DNA of 64,000 nucleotides, taken from NCBI GenBank assembly GCA_039707655.1, contig CM077672.1:195400537-195464536 (forward strand), in the 5' to 3' direction. The number at the start of each line of letters is the position of its first letter. The stretch's first letter is position 1. This document shows, piece after piece, positions 55,130 through 64,000 of this stretch. This DNA is from Elymus sibiricus. Lineage: Eukaryota; Streptophyta; Magnoliopsida; Poales; Poaceae. The notes under the pieces were generated by a model. It saw nothing but the letters and a program-made list of their open reading frames with translations, did not search any database and had not been told where the DNA came from. The translations under genes and the position numbers were made by a program.

Positions 55130-57080
55130 AACTATGCATTATGCCTAGCTAGGGGCATTAAACAATAGCGCTTGTTGGGAGGCAACCCAATATTTATCCT
55201 TTTGCTTTCATTTTATTTTTCTTGAGTCATATGATTATTGCTACTGTAATGATTATGTTTTTATCTTTAAATTAGTGTTTGTGCCAGGTAATGCCTTTGG
55301 GATGATTTAAATGATTGTAAAATTGGTGCTGTTTGAAAACAGAAAGTTTTGTGCCAAGTGCTGAAATTTCTATTCTATACTGGAATGTCGAAAAAATCTG
55401 AAATTTTTACAAAGTATTGGGTTACAAATTTTTACGTTGTCCTAATTTTTCAGAATTTTTGGAGTTACATAAGTATGGATAAATATTCTGTCATTACGTA
55501 CTATCCTGTTTTAGACAGATTCTGTGTTTATTGCATAGTGTGCTTGTTTTCATGATACTATGGATTATATCGGGGGGTATAAGTCATGGAGAAGTTAGAA
55601 TACAGTAGATATTATGCAAGAACAATTATGAATCAATTTTTAACAGTACCTAAAAGTGGATGATTGATTTATTATACTAACGGATCTCACAAAGTTTCTG
55701 TTGAGTTTTGTGTGCTGAACTTTTCAAGTTTTGGGTGAGATCACGATGAATGAAGGAATAAGGAGCGGCAAGAACCTAAGCTTGGGGATGCCCAAGAAAC
55801 CCCAAGGTAATATTCAAGGAATACCCAAGCGCCTAAGCTTGGGGATGCCCCGGATGGCATCCCCTCTTTCGTCTACAATTCATCGGTATGTTACTTGGAG
55901 CTATATTTTTATTCATCACATGATATGAGTTTTACTTGGAGCGTCTTGTGCCATAGTTTTATTTTTATTGCTTGTTAGTTTGCCCTACACCTTTTGAGAA
56001 AGACACACATTCATCATAATTTGGTAGAATACTCTATGTGCTTCGCTTACATCTTCTGAGTTATGCAGTTGCTCATGTGCTTCACTTATATCTTTAGAGC
56101 ACGATGGTGGTTATATTTTATAGAAATCATTTGCGCTCTCATGCTTCACTTAAATCTTTTTAAGAGTCTCTAAATAGGAAGTGGTAATATGTACGGGTTA
56201 TAAGACTAGTTCAAATAATGATAGGTATACAAGAGTGGTATAATAAAAACTTTCATGTTAGATCACTGAATATGAAACATGTGGTTTAATTATATTGATG
56301 TAGTAATATGAAAGCGTATTAGTTCATAATCATTGGTTAGTAAAAATATCGATATTAAAGCTTGTTATGTATTACTCATTTAAGTGTCCAACATGGCATG
56401 ACGGGGATGTTGGAGCATATTTATTCCTCTATGAAATCCTTTGTGTTGTTCGAATCGGAGGCGCGCGATGGTTAACTCCTACCAACCTCCTCCCTAGGGG
56501 CATGCGAGTAGTACCTTGCTTCGAGGGCTAATAAAACTTTCACAATAAGTATATGAGTTCTTGATGACTAATGTGAGTTCATGGACTAATACGGCACTCC
56601 CACCTATCCACATATTGCTAGTCTCTTTGGTACCGTGCATTGCCCTTTCTCACCTCGATAGTCGGTGCAAACTTCGCCGGTGCATCCAAATCCCTTGATG
56701 TGATACGCTTTATCATACATAAGCCTCATATATCCTTCCTCAAAACAGCCACCATACCTACCTATCATGGCATTTCCATAGCCATTATGAGATATATTAC
56801 CATGCAACTTGCACGGTTACTAGTCACATGACTTGTGTGTTCATCATCATATTGCTTTGCATGATCATATAGAGTTGACATGATATTTGTGGCAAAGCCA
56901 CCGTTCATCATTGTATTACATGTTACGCTAGATCATTGCACATCCTGGTACACTGTCAGAGGCATTCATATAGAGTCATATTATTTCAGTTTATCGAGTT
57001 GTAAGTAAATAAAAGTGTGATGATCATCATTATTAGAGCATTGTCCCAGTGAGGTAAAGAATGATGGAGACTGATGAGTC
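55130..57080 (+). other. 3' non-coding internal region of gypsy element
   Basis: Inverted match to 1-985 and 50447-52779. It includes GCGCTTGTTGGGAGGCAACC at 55169. No gene. Confidence 0.65.
55841..55864 (+). other. 9-bp-stem hairpin in retroelement 3' region (third copy)
   Basis: GGGGATGCC-CCGGAT-GGCATCCCC, the reverse complement of the structures at 237 and 52563. Confidence 0.6.
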
Positions 57081-58002
57081 TGTCGGGCCCATGGAACCCG
57101 GGGTATCCAGGCCCGTCTGCCTTTGGCCCAGGGTGCAACTCCTGGAGTGGGCCCGGCGGGCCGTCGCCACCAAGTGTCTCACCAAGACCCCTCATGGGGC
57201 CCTGGCCTCCTGAGGCCCCCTCCTCAGGGAGTAGCAAGCAACGCTCAGCACCACCACCAACGGCCTCACGAGGTCCCCTCACGAGGCGGCTTCCCGAGGT
57301 GGCCTCACGAGGCGGCTTCCCGAGGTGGCCTTCCGAGGCCCCCTCCCGCAGGCGTTCGAGACGAAGGCCGTTCGGCGTGTCGCGCGGTCTGGAGCCCATC
57401 ACGTGGGTGACGCGCACGGCGACGAGCAGCAACAGAGGCCGCGCCAGCAGGCGCGGATGCAGATGGTTTCCTCTTTTGCGTTAGGGGAGCAGGGCCAGCT
57501 ATCTACTCTCCAAAGCAACCCCAAAGGTTGCCCGATCGGCGAAGGAAGACCAAGACAGTGGGCGCGCAGGGCGGAGGTCATCACCGAGCCCACCGGCGCG
57601 TCATGGATCATGCTTTGGCAGGCGAAGACCACCTTTAGTCAGGATAGCCTGAGCGCCTGTCCCCTTTCAAAACCGCCAAGTGTGGCAACCCTTCCCGCCT
57701 AAGTTTCCAGGGGGAAGAGGACCAAGGCTGGCATAAAAGGGGCAGCGCAGCCACCATAGCAGAGGGACCGGATCATCTTCAACCTTGTACGCGAGAACTC
57801 TCTCACCCACAATAATCCCAACTACAAGCAGGAGTAGGGTCTTACACCGCAAGGTGGCCCGAACCTGGGTAAACCGCCGTGTCCTCGCCCGTCCTATGCT
57901 AGCGCGCTCTCGCCATAGCGTTGCCGTGGTAGGAGGGGAAGCAGTAGAACGAGCTCACCCCAGTGTTCGAACCTTTGGGTCCCCGGAGCCCCACTTCCGA
58001 CA
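57081..58002 (+). repeat. 5' LTR of Tat-like element
   Basis: 922 bp with ends TGTCGG...CCGACA. Contains a 26-bp tandem duplication at 57277-57328. Confidence 0.85.
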
Positions 58003-58004
58003 TT

Positions 58005-58022
58005 TGGCGCGCCAGGTAGGGG
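58005..58022 (+). other. Primer binding site (tRNA-Arg type)
   Basis: TGGCGCGCCAGGTAGGGG, 2 nt after the LTR. It is the complement of the plant tRNA-Arg(CCU) 3' end as remembered. Confidence 0.8.
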
Positions 58023-58065
58023 TGCACTACTGTTCTTCTGCTCGACCCTCAGCTCCACCAGCCCC

Positions 58066-60039
58066 ATGGCCGACGCACGTCGCGAGCGCGCTGAGCGCAG
58101 GGCTGGCCGCGTGGCCCAGACAGAGCCGGTGGCCCGCGGCAATCGCCGCCGCCCCGACGCCGAGGCTGCCGCCACCACTGACCCCGCTGCCCGCAAGCAG
58201 CAGGCCTCCTCCCTGCACCCCTCCGTGCGGGCGGACGACCACACCGCCACGGCCTCCTCCCTCGCCAACCGTGGGCCGCCAAACCCACAGGCCACGCTGC
58301 TCATGGCGCGCGAGCTACTCCGCTACTGTCCTGATGACGCCGGCTACGACGCCTGGCTTGGTCGCATCACCGAGCTCGTCAACGTCGCCGGGGACGCTCC
58401 GACGCCTTCTCACTCGCTCCGCCCTCCACCGTCTCGTGCTGGGGACCTGGCGCACGGCGCTCCCCCGCCGCCTCCTCTGCGTGACGAGCGCGCCGGGCCC
58501 CAGCGCAGCGCACGAGCTCGTGAGCCGTCCCGCGGCGCGTCTTCTCCGGACCACTGCGAGCCCAGCTGCCAGATCATCCGCCGCGCGCCCCCCGACGCGC
58601 GAGTGCTCCTCGAGCGCCAGTGCCAGGACCAGGCCGTTCAAGACGTTGCAGCGGCCGGGCGTCAAAACCGCGCCGCCCTCGCTGGCGGCGTCCCCTCGAG
58701 CAGCGTGGGCTGCCGTGCCTTCACCCGCGAGCTGCGTCGCGTGGTCTGGCCCGCGAAGTTCAAGCCTGAGCTGCCTCCGCGCTACGACGGCACCCCCAAC
58801 CCCACGAAGTTCCTCCAGCTCTACGCGCTGAGTGTCGAAGCGGCAAACGGCGACGACAAGGTCATGGCGAACTGGTTCCCCATGGCCCTCAAGGACGGCC
58901 CGCGCTCCTGGCTCATGAACCTCCCCGAGGCTTCCATCTCGTCGTGGGCCGAGCTCTGCAGCCAGTTCATCGCCAACTTCAAGGGCACACAGGACCGCTC
59001 CCTCACCATCAATGACCTTCGGCGTGTTCGACAGCGCCCAGACGAGACCCTCCGCAAGTACATCCAGTGCTTCAGTCAGGTGCGCAACAAGATCCTGCAC
59101 GCTTCTGACGCGGCCGTCATCTCCGCATTCTCAACCGGCGTCACGGACATCAAGATGCGCGAGAAGCTCGCCATCAACGGTGAGCTCGACTCCGTGCTCG
59201 AGCTGCTCGACCTCGCCGACAAGTGCGCCAAGGCCGAAGAAGGCCGCCTCTTCGTCCACAACGACCCCGACGCGGCGCTCGACGGCACCAAGGCCAAGAG
59301 CAAGGACGTCAAGCGCAAGGGCCCTGCCGTGCTTGCGGCGGAGCCCGAGCAGAAGCGCGGCCGCGACCTCGACGAGCCCAGGAAGGACAACCGGCCACTC
59401 TGCGCCTTTCACAACGTCCGCTCCCACAACACCAAAGACTGTCATGAGCTCAAGTTGCTCCGCGACGAGCGCCAGAGCCGCCGAGACGACCGCAACAGCC
59501 GCGGCGCCGGCCGCGGAGGTGGCCGCAGCGGCAACCGCTGGGACAGCCGCAACAATAATAGCAACTACCGCCAGGGCTGGCGCGATCAGCCTCGTGAGGC
59601 CGCCTGGCGCGACCAGCCTCGTGAGGCGAATCCTCAGGCTAATGCCGCTCTCCCGCCGCTGCCTCCGCCACCTCGGAGGAACGACGTCAACCAGCCTGAC
59701 GAGGGCGCTGGGGGCTACCAGGAGCCTTGCGCGGTCGCCTGCATCCTTGGCGGGTCCCAAGCCCCCGCGTCCGTCTGCCACTTCAAGCAACTCTCTCGCG
59801 AGGTGTACGCCGCCCACCCGAGGCCTGAGGTCACGCGGCCCCTCAAGTGGTCGCAGTACACCATCACCTTCGACTCCAAGGACCACCCCAAGTCCACGGC
59901 CTCCACAGGCGCGCTCCCGATGCTGTGCACTCCCACCATCAGCAACGTCGCGGTCACCAAGACCCTCATCGACGGGGGTGCCGGCCTCAACGTGCTCTCC
60001 ATCGAGACCTTCGAGACGCTCCAGGTGCCCTACGACTAG
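58066..60039 (+). CDS. Gag-protease polyprotein of Tat-like element
   Basis: 657 residues from the first ATG after the PBS. The N-terminal 220 residues are Ala/Arg/Pro-rich. The retrotransposon gag domain covers about 230-350 (ELPPRYDGTPNPTKFLQLYA, WFPMALKDGPRSWLMNLP, RRVRQRPDETLRKYIQCF). A zinc-knuckle-like CAFHNVRSHNTKDC is near 446-459. An Arg/Gly/Asn-rich stretch follows. The protease active site KTLIDGGAGLNVL is near 630. The frame is closed by TAG at 60037, just after the active site. The frame continues open beyond the TAG (60040-60507), so this looks like a point mutation truncating the protease. Confidence 0.82.
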   Translation: MADARRERAERRAGRVAQTEPVARGNRRRPDAEAAATTDPAARKQQASSLHPSVRADDHTATASSLANRGPPNPQATLLMARELLRYCPDDAGYDAWLGRITELVNVAGDAPTPSHSLRPPPSRAGDLAHGAPPPPPLRDERAGPQRSARAREPSRGASSPDHCEPSCQIIRRAPPDARVLLERQCQDQAVQDVAAAGRQNRAALAGGVPSSSVGCRAFTRELRRVVWPAKFKPELPPRYDGTPNPTKFLQLYALSVEAANGDDKVMANWFPMALKDGPRSWLMNLPEASISSWAELCSQFIANFKGTQDRSLTINDLRRVRQRPDETLRKYIQCFSQVRNKILHASDAAVISAFSTGVTDIKMREKLAINGELDSVLELLDLADKCAKAEEGRLFVHNDPDAALDGTKAKSKDVKRKGPAVLAAEPEQKRGRDLDEPRKDNRPLCAFHNVRSHNTKDCHELKLLRDERQSRRDDRNSRGAGRGGGRSGNRWDSRNNNSNYRQGWRDQPREAAWRDQPREANPQANAALPPLPPPPRRNDVNQPDEGAGGYQEPCAVACILGGSQAPASVCHFKQLSREVYAAHPRPEVTRPLKWSQYTITFDSKDHPKSTASTGALPMLCTPTISNVAVTKTLIDGGAGLNVLSIETFETLQVPYD

Positions 60040-60042
60040 CTG

Positions 60043-62051
60043 ATGCCGACCAGGCCCTTCTCCGGAGTGACCGATGGCTCCACCATTCCGCTGGGGCAGG
60101 TGCGCCTCCCCGTCACCTTCGGCACCCGCAAGAACTACCACACCGAGCTCATCGACTTCGACGTGGCGCACATCGGCCTGCCCTACAATGCCATCTTGGG
60201 CTACCCAGCTCTCACCAAGTTCATGGCGGCCACTCATCATGCCTACATTGTCCTCAAGATGCCCGGCTGCAGCGGCATCATCACCGTCGCCTGCGACGAA
60301 AAAGACGCGGCCAGCACCCTCGAGCGCGTCTACAAGGCTGCCGCTGTAGTGCACCCAGCCGACGAGGACGCGGCCGAGCCTTCCGAGGCCGCGCCCGCGA
60401 AGAAGAAGCAGCTGTTCTCTCAGGACCGCGCCGAGACGAAGAAGGTGTCGGTGGACGGCAGCGGCTCCGGCCCCGCCTTCACCATCGGCACGGGCCTCCC
60501 TCCTGCATAGGAAAGCGCACTCGTCACCTTCCTTCGGGCAAACTCGGATGTTTTCGCCTGGAAAGCATCCGATTTGTTCGGTGTGCCGAGGGAGGTGATC
60601 GAGCACCACTTAGCGGTGTGCCCCAATGCACGCCCGGTCAAGCAGAAAGCGCGGCGCCAGGCGCCAGAGAAGCAAGAGTTCATCTTCAGTGAAGTTCAGA
60701 AGCTCCAAGAAGCCGGAGTCGTTTGTGAGGTGCGCCATCCCGAATGGCTCGCCAACCCAGTCGTCGTCCCCAAGAAGGGCGGCAAGGAGCGCATGTGCGT
60801 CGACTTCACCAACCTCAACAAGTCCTGCCCTCGTGACCCCTTCCAGCTGCCGCGAGGCGGCCAGGGTGTTGGCCCCACCGTCGGCGGGACGTGCATGCCC
60901 TTCGGGCTGAGGAACGCCGGCGCCTCTTTCCAGAGGCTGGCGCCCTTCGCACCAGGGCCTCGTGAGCCTCCCGCTCCTCGTGAGCTCCCAGCGCCTCGCG
61001 AGCCCCATGGCTCCGAAGGAGCAGACTCCCTTGGCGCGCCGCGCCGAGTGGTCTGACGTCACTACAGTGCGGTTCTGCCAGGTGCGCCAGGCGCGTCGCC
61101 TCGCGCGACCCTCACTCCTTCCCGCCACGCCTCTCGAGCTTCGCTCCCGGAACCTTATCCTTTTGGCTGTGTAATGGATTTCACTGATTTCGCCCTGATG
61201 AGTTATAGTACCCGCTAATTTCTATGTTAAGTTCGATGCTGGCCGGAGAGCACCACGCGCTCGCGACCCCTCCCCTGACCAGTTCCGTGAGCGGGGGCTG
61301 AGGCACGGTGCCTGTGCTTGGGTCCGTCCCTACAGTACCGCAAAATCCAAGCGACTGAGCTCTGGCTCGCGGGCCTGCTCCCGTGCACGTCACCTCACCA
61401 AGGTCCTTGGTGTCTTATCCCCTCACGCAACGGCCACGGGCGAGATAGCGAGCGCGTGCCGCTCCCCCGCCGTGAATCTGTTGACATGCAGTCCCTCAGG
61501 AGGCGGGCTGCGTGAGGACCTCGCGGGCAGCCTCTCACGAGCCGAGCCTTGTGCATGCGTCTCGCGAGCGCGCCTCGTGGGCGCAGCTCGAGAGCGGCAA
61601 GGGCTGGCTCGGCGAGTGGCGGTTCGTGCCGTGTCCATCCGCGCGGTGACAAGCGAGCCCACCGGCGAGACCCCCGTCTTCCTCGTCTACGGCGTTGGCA
61701 CGTTCCCCTCTGGAGTTAAGCACGGTCCCCCATGAGCCCTTGCCTTCGACAAGGCGCGTCAGGACGGCTCGCGGGAGACCGACCTGCCACCCCTTGAGGA
61801 GGGCCGCCGCCAAACCGGCCTTGTGCTCCCGTTACAGCCGCGGCGTCCGCCCTCGCACTCTCGAGGTCCGCGACCCCGCCCTGCGCAGAATCCTCTCCAG
61901 AGAGGGGCCCCATAAACTGCCACCCATATGGGAAGGACCTTCCCGGGTTAATCACGTCTCCAGGCCTGGCTCAGCCCGGCCGGAGACGGAGGACGGAGTT
62001 CCTATGTCTAACGCCTGGAACATCCAACACCTCCGCAAGTTCTACCCGTGA
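60043..62051 (+). pseudogene. Pol of Tat-like element: protease end, RT and integrase remnants
   Basis: 60043-60507 continues the protease (FGTRKNYHTELIDFDVAHIG, GYPALTKFMAATHHAYIVLK) to a TAG at 60508. 60511-60930 is RT: KQKARRQAPEKQEF, EWLANPVVVPKKGGKERMCV, NLNKSCPRDPF. It then jumps to CMPFGLRNAGASFQR, so the palm region is lost. 60930-61620 is not pol and matches 62510-62757. 61640-62051 returns to the integrase C-terminus (PTGETPVFLVYG; then EGPSRVNHVSRPGS and NAWNIQHLRKFYP in another frame) and stops at TGA 62049. The catalytic parts of RT and integrase are absent. Confidence 0.78.
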
Positions 62052-62140
62052 CCCCCACGAGTACGAACGAAACGGGGCTGTACACGCCCCGGAGCCTCTC
62101 ATTGCGTTCGCCTAATGGGCCCGCGAGAGCTTCCGCCCAC

Positions 62141-62376
62141 GCCCCAGTGGAAGCCCCATGCTCCGCGCTGGCGGAACGATCGACCCGCGATCATACCCAC
62201 ACCCCAGTGGAAGCCCCATGCTCCGCGCTGGCGGAACGATCGACCCGCGATCATACCCACACCCCTATGGAAGCCCCATGCTCTGCGCTGGCGGAACGAT
62301 CGACCCGCGATCATTCCCACACCCCTGTGGAAGCCCCATGCTCCGCGCTGGCGGAACAACCAGCTGAGGGCGCCCC
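62141..62376 (+). repeat. 60-bp tandem repeat, four copies
   Basis: Unit AGTGGAAGCCCCATGCTCCG...CGATCATACCCACACCCC repeats with exact 60-bp period. The copies at 62154, 62214, 62274 and 62334 differ by single bases. Because 60 is a multiple of 3 the array stays open in several frames on both strands, but nothing suggests it is translated. Confidence 0.92.
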
Positions 62377-63046
62377 ACGGGTTGCACCAACCTCAAGCTG
62401 ATCCGTGCCGGACACGGCACCCGCATCTCGTTTTAGTTATGAAATGGGTCGCCATCTTACTTCAGCAAAGCTCAGTTTCTTGCATGGCATTCTGTCTTGT
62501 TCTTGCTTAACGAGCCCCGCGCGCTCACGATGTCCCCCATGAGCCTCACGCAAGCGGGGGCTGGACACGGTGTCTGTGCTCGGGTCAGTCCTGGCAGCGC
62601 TGAAAAACCCAAGCAGCCGGGCTCTGGCTCGCGGGCTTGCTCCCCATGCACGCCACCTCACCAAGGTTCTTGGTGTTTTGTCTCCTCGCGTGATGCCCAT
62701 GGGCGAATCGACGAGCGTGCGCCGCTCCCCTGTCATTGAGTACTCTACATGCAGCTAACGCAGGAGCAGGGTCACGGAGGGGCCTCGCGAGGTGGCCCCG
62801 CCAGGCCCCGCCTCATGAGATCGCGCGAACGGAGCCCTCACGACTCGTCATACCGACAGCGATTATGGCCCGCTCGGGGGCTAGGTCCTAATAGCGCAGA
62901 GCGCCATGACGAGCACAAAGAACAAAACGAGCTACGAGGGCGCGGGCAGTCGATACAGTCAAGAGCAAAGTACTTAAAATGCAAGAATATTGTCCTCACG
63001 CCCCCACGGGGTCACAATCAGCCATGTGCGGGATATGGGGAAGGAC
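62377..63046 (+). other. Spacer of Tat-like element
   Basis: Non-coding. 62510-62757 is a diverged direct copy of 61250-61498. No gene is seen up to the stop codon of the antisense gene. Confidence 0.6.
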
Positions 63047-64000
63047 CTAAGAAGACATGTCGCCATCGCCACCGCTGCCACCGTCATCGTCACCCTCCTC
63101 GACTCCGCTCGAGCTCTCGCCAGGAGCGAAGTGCTCGTGCAGGGCGTCCACATGGTCCTCCACCGCCTTCCCAAGGGCGTCACGGACCTCCTCGGGGACG
63201 GGAGCTATCACCTTGCCGAAGTCAAAGTTGGGGTCGGCGTTCATAAGATGGCTGAAGATGCGCGTCGCGGCCTGGGTGAGGAGGTCGCGGCTCTCCCCCT
63301 CGACGATTCCGCCTACCTTCTTGGCGCCCTCCTCGAGCCGCTCCACGAGCTTGGTGAAGAAGTCAAGGTAGCTGTCGTCGTGGGTCTCGAGGGGGGTGCT
63401 GACGTCCTCCTTGCAAATGGAGCCCAAGGCGCGGCGGGCCCGGAGCTTGAGGGCGCGGAACATCTTAGAGCGCTGGAGTTGCCGGCCCCGCGCTCGGGCC
63501 GCCTCGTCCCGCGCCTGCTCCACGACCGCAGCGACCCCCCCACCTGCTGCCGAAGGGAGGACAGCTCGGCCTCGGCGTCGGCCTGGGCCTTCAGAGCGGT
63601 CTCCCGCCGCCTTTCAGCTTCAGCTAGCATTTCCTTAAGGCCCGCGATCTCATGCTGGAGCTCCTCGCGCTTGGCCTTGAAGCGGTCCTCCTGCCGTTTC
63701 AGCTTCTTGCTGTTCTCGTTCGCAAATGCTTCACGGCTCTCCGCAACCCTCCTATCGGCGTTCTCCTGGATCTTCTCCGCCTTGGCCGCTAATTTGGCAT
63801 TGGCCTTGTCTAGGCGCTCGGTGTAGGAGTTTTGGGCAGCGGACACCTCTCGCTCCAACGTCTCCAGCCGCTCGCGCTCCAAGTCCTGCGCGGATGCCGA
63901 CCGCGCGAGCTCCCGCTCACGGATGTCGAGGTCCACCCCGCGGGCCACAAGCCCCTCTTCGAGGGCGGAGATGGCGTCCCTTCGAGCCTGGAGCTGTCGC
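63047..64000 (-). pseudogene. Antisense coiled-coil gene of Tat-like element, C-terminal part
   Basis: Minus-strand frame open from the window edge to about 63540. It is rich in Glu/Arg/Ala heptads (DLERERLETLEREVSAAQ, KAKREELQHEIAGLKEMLAE), a long coiled coil. At a run of seven C (63535-63541) the frame shifts by one. The second frame continues EQARDEAARARGRQ, then DDSYLDFFTKLVERLEEG and NADPNFDFGKVIAPVP, and ends GDMSS at 63047. This is the C-terminal style of grass PF04195-type proteins. The gene opposes gag-pol. The N-terminus is outside. Only one lesion is visible. Confidence 0.65.

Larger units (their letters stand above)
52780..57080 (+). mobile_element. Gypsy element of the 1.55-kb-LTR family, 5' part, non-autonomous
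   Basis: 5' LTR 52780-54321, PBS 54333-54350, a short family-specific coding remnant and a 2-kb 3' non-coding region. The element is then cut by the Tat-like element at 57081. No protease, RT or integrase is present. Its coding remnant differs from the gag of the member at 1-4820, so this is a distinct subfamily sharing LTRs. Confidence 0.82.
57081..64000 (+). mobile_element. Tat-like gypsy element, 5' LTR to right window edge
   Basis: LTR 57081-58002, tRNA-Arg-type PBS, gag-protease on the plus strand, a rearranged pol, a 60-bp tandem repeat and an antisense coiled-coil gene. The same architecture is seen in the 3' part at 5543-9427, although the LTRs are unrelated. The 3' LTR lies beyond the window. 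Confidence 0.85.

Noticed and set aside
57785..58831. 348-codon frame overlapping the Tat-like LTR and gag start
   Set aside because: It crosses the LTR end and PBS and is in a different frame from the gag domain. Composition only.
59131..60609. 492-codon frame opposite to gag-protease
   Set aside because: It lies antisense to a recognisable gag-protease gene, and its Val/Leu/Gly-rich text is the complement of that gene. No independent motif.
62141..62376. 60-bp repeats as a CRISPR-like array
   Set aside because: No unique spacers between repeats: whole 60-bp units are repeated. The context is a plant retrotransposon.
1..64000. Search for a novel gene cluster or defence-like system
   Set aside because: Apart from CYP90A, every coding region I can read belongs to a transposable element. 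No set of adjacent non-TE genes exists in this window.

Overview
This is a stretch of a large, repeat-rich grass nuclear genome, most probably Triticeae (wheat, barley, rye or Aegilops). The basis is nested gypsy and copia LTR retrotransposons of the kind that fill those genomes, a Stowaway MITE with the CTCCCTCCGT end, Harbinger-type elements ending GGGCATCTCC, and one intron-containing host gene that reads as a grass brassinosteroid P450. The species call is an inference from recognition, not from a database search.

Layout. (1) 1-5542: a gypsy element on the minus strand (gag, protease, PBS, 5' LTR) that runs off the left edge and sits inside a partial plus-strand LTR of the same family. 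(2) 5543-32371: a four-level nest. A Tat-like gypsy 3' end (antisense PF04195-type gene plus 3' LTR) was invaded by an Athila-like element (9428-32299, TSD TGACC). That element was itself invaded by a solo LTR (9820-11367, TSD CCCAT), a GC-rich non-autonomous LTR element (13975-18317, TSD CTATG) and a SIRE/Maximus-like copia element (21834-30231, TSD CCTTC). A further 318-bp solo LTR (8242-8559, TSD GGGAG) lies in the Tat-like part. (3) 32372-33440: remnant of another Tat-type coiled-coil gene. (4) 33849-47812: a gene island populated by DNA transposons instead of LTR elements: a 743-bp palindrome, a Helitron candidate, a 3.8-kb TIR element that may be a Pack-MULE, the host gene CPD/CYP90A (39878-42684, seven exons, intact), then a MITE, a Harbinger MITE, a Harbinger transposon with a nearly intact transposase, a Stowaway and a hAT-type MITE. 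(5) 47821-49536: a decayed LINE. (6) 49537-57080: two more members of the 1.55-kb-LTR gypsy family in opposite orientations. (7) 57081-64000: a Tat-like gypsy element with LTR, tRNA-Arg PBS, gag-protease, a shattered pol, 60-bp tandem repeats and an antisense coiled-coil gene, running off the right edge.

The only gene likely to serve the plant is CYP90A. Every retroelement here carries visible damage or lacks required parts, so none looks autonomous. The most unusual signal I found is an inverted repeat about 40-50 bp upstream of the TATA box in the U3 of the 1.55-kb LTR family: its arms differ in sequence between three copies, yet they remain complementary in each.
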